A DNA stretch of 6,515 bases from Flavobacteriales bacterium. Lineage in GTDB: Bacteria > Bacteroidota > Bacteroidia > Flavobacteriales > Parvicellaceae. Both the position numbers and the translations under genes were made by a program. Under the pieces are notes generated by a model, which saw only the letters and a program-made list of their open reading frames with translations, was not told the origin of the DNA and ran no database searches. The DNA is taken from NCBI GenBank assembly GCA_014239715.1, contig JAAZYJ010000066.1:1-6515 (forward strand). The letters run 5' to 3'. Below are positions 4,837 through 6,515 of the stretch, in pieces; position 1 is the first letter of the stretch, and each line of letters begins with the position of its first letter.

Positions 4837-6515
4837 TTAGCTGATTTTCCGCATTCTCAGACTTTCAGGTGTTACTTCCAGATATTCATTGGCCTGAATG
4901 TACTCCATGGATTCTTCTAATGAGAATTTTAGTTTCGGTGCGATCTTGGTTGCTTCATCAGAGCCCGACTTACGCATATTCGTCAGCTGCTTTCCTTTAA
5001 CCAGGTTGACTTCCAGATCATTGTCCCTGGTATGCTCACCGACTACCTGCCACTTGTAGATCACGTCCCCCGGGTCTACAAAAAAGCGCCCTCTGTCCTG
5101 CAATCTATTAAGTGCAAATGCCGTTGACGGACCTGCTTCCATTGAAATAAGAGATCCTTTCATTCGCTCTTGCATATCTCCCTTGTGCGGCGCGAATTCT
5201 CTAAAACGGTGGGTCATCACCGCATTTCCCGAAGTAGCAGTCAGGATGTTGTTTCTCAAACCGATCAAACCTCTTGAGGGAATGTCAAACTCCAGATGCT
5301 GAAGATCTCCCTTGGGCTCCATAACCAGTAGGTCACCTTTTCGTTGTGTGACCAATTCGATCGCTTTACCAGAAAAATCTTCCGGAACATCGATCACCAA
5401 AGTTTCGTAGGGCTCATGCTTCTGACCGTCAATATCTTTTATAATAACCTGTGGTTTACCCACCTGAAGCTCATAACCCTCTCGTCGCATCGTCTCGATG
5501 AGCACAGAAAGATGAAGTATCCCTCTTCCGAACACATTGAACTTATCCTCTGTATCTGTGTCTTCTACTTTCAGTGCGAGGTTCTTTTCCAGCTCCTTAT
5601 AAAGCCGATCACGCAAATGCCTTGAGGTAACGAACTTGCCTTCCTTCCCGAAGAATGGAGAATTATTGATGGTGAACAGCATGCTCATCGTAGGCTCATC
5701 AACGGCTATTCTATCCAGTGCCTCCGGGTTTTCGAGATCTGCGATCGTATCTCCGATCTCAAAATCATCCAATCCAACAATGGCACACAGATCGCCTGAT
5801 CTTACTTTGTTGACTTTTGTTCTTCCCAGCCCTTCAAAGACAAAGAGCTCTTTGATGCGCACCTTTTTCTGTGCCCCATCTTTTAACAGCATATAGTCCT
5901 TGCCCGCTTCCAGGTCGCCTCTAAATACCCTTCCAATTGCAATTCGCCCTGTAAACGACGAGAAATCCAATGAGGTAATTTGCATTTGAGGAGTGCCTTC
6001 ATGGTATGGTGCCTCCGGAATTTCAGAAATAACTCGCTCCAGCAATGGAATTACATTTTCTGTAGGCTCCTTCCAGTCTTCACTCATCCAGCCCTGCTTT
6101 GAAGAGCCATAGATCGTTGCAAAATCCAATTGTTCTTCCGTAGCATCCAGGTTGAACATCAGGTCGAATACCTGCTCATGGACTTCATCCGGGGTACAAT
6201 TCTCTTTGTCTACCTTATTGATGACCACAATCGGCTTCAGGCCCAGCGCAATTGCTTTACTCAAAACAAACCTCGTCTGAGGCATCGGCCCCTCGAATGC
6301 ATCTACCAACAGCAAAACACCATCAGCCATCTTTAGAACGCGCTCTACCTCTCCTCCGAAATCGGCGTGACCGGGAGTATCAATGATGTTGATCTTGACG
6401 TCCTTAAAACGTACAGAAACGTTTTTAGACAGGATCGTAATGCCTCTTTCTCTTTCCAGATCGTTGTTGTCCAGGATCAGCTCGCCTGTCTCTTTGCGGT
6501 CATCTACCGCTTCAC
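4837..6515 (-). CDS. typA: Translational GTPase TypA/BipA, 5' end missing (runs off right edge)
   Basis: The frame is open from the right edge to TAA at 4837 and gives 558 residues. TypA is about 600 long, so roughly 40-45 N-terminal residues with the P-loop (GHVDHGKT) are outside. An internal Met at 6330 is not the start: upstream codons continue as family sequence. Visible elements in fragment numbering are the switch I region LERERGITI (19-27, with Thr26), switch II DTPGHADF (45-52), the NKVD guanine-specificity motif (99-102), an EF-Tu-like beta-barrel domain, the EF-G III/V-like domains with FDIPSRGLIGLR, and the TypA-specific C-terminal domain ending LRMRKIS. TypA binds the 70S ribosome at the EF-G site and hydrolyses GTP. 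It assists 50S assembly and growth under cold or stress, and is generally dispensable under good conditions. No catalytic change is visible. It precedes adenosine deaminase by 19 bp; the promoter lies outside the window. Confidence 0.97.
   Translation of the reverse strand, partial: EAVDDRKETGELILDNNDLERERGITILSKNVSVRFKDVKINIIDTPGHADFGGEVERVLKMADGVLLLVDAFEGPMPQTRFVLSKAIALGLKPIVVINKVDKENCTPDEVHEQVFDLMFNLDATEEQLDFATIYGSSKQGWMSEDWKEPTENVIPLLERVISEIPEAPYHEGTPQMQITSLDFSSFTGRIAIGRVFRGDLEAGKDYMLLKDGAQKKVRIKELFVFEGLGRTKVNKVRSGDLCAIVGLDDFEIGDTIADLENPEALDRIAVDEPTMSMLFTINNSPFFGKEGKFVTSRHLRDRLYKELEKNLALKVEDTDTEDKFNVFGRGILHLSVLIETMRREGYELQVGKPQVIIKDIDGQKHEPYETLVIDVPEDFSGKAIELVTQRKGDLLVMEPKGDLQHLEFDIPSRGLIGLRNNILTATSGNAVMTHRFREFAPHKGDMQERMKGSLISMEAGPSTAFALNRLQDRGRFFVDPGDVIYKWQVVGEHTRDNDLEVNLVKGKQLTNMRKSGSDEATKIAPKLKFSLEESMEYIQANEYLEVTPESLRMRKIS

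Noticed and set aside
5344..5896. Two plus-strand open frames (5344-5625 and 5636-5896) opposite typA
   Set aside because: They are antisense to TypA domain-coding sequence with low-complexity, unrecognisable translations and no promoter or ribosome-binding signal.
1..6515. CRISPR array, insertion sequence, tRNA/rRNA, toxin-antitoxin or defence system
   Set aside because: No spaced direct repeats, transposase motifs, terminal inverted repeats or RNA gene signatures were seen. The window is almost fully accounted for by the seven genes listed.

Overview
The window looks like ordinary chromosome of a Bacteroidota bacterium, probably Cytophagales or a relative. The clues are the character of the proteins (YkgJ, YbiT-type ABC-F, TypA, YceI and an exported TPR protein), start codons without clear Shine-Dalgarno sequences, and TAnnTTTG-like boxes (the Bacteroidota -7 element) just upstream of some genes. 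The lineage is inferred from memory of these families, not from a search.

Layout. Positions 1-761 (minus strand) hold the N-terminal part of an exported protein with 40-residue TPR repeats, cut by the left edge. A 173-bp divergent intergenic region follows. Two plus-strand genes come next: a CxxCxxCC (YkgJ-type) protein at 935-1420 and an ABC-F ATPase of the YbiT type at 1464-3077, the latter ending in a hairpin that can serve as a terminator in both directions. The rest is on the minus strand. Reading from the right edge, it runs typA/bipA (right edge to 4837, 5' end missing), adenosine deaminase (4817-3768, 19 bp after typA and probably cotranscribed), and a YceI-family gene (3631-3125) interrupted at codon 30 by an in-frame TAG.

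How the genes relate. TypA (a ribosome-binding GTPase) and the ABC-F protein both act on ribosomes, but they lie on opposite strands and are not one unit. Adenosine deaminase belongs to purine salvage. Nothing ties the seven genes into a single pathway, and there is no mobile element, CRISPR array, RNA gene or toxin-antitoxin pair that I can support.

Two observations deserve a second look. The ABC-F protein appears to have lost one of its two composite ATP sites in a coordinated way: the NBD2 Walker A and H-switch and the NBD1 signature are degenerate, while the complementary site is intact. The YceI gene carries a lone amber codon in an otherwise undamaged frame.
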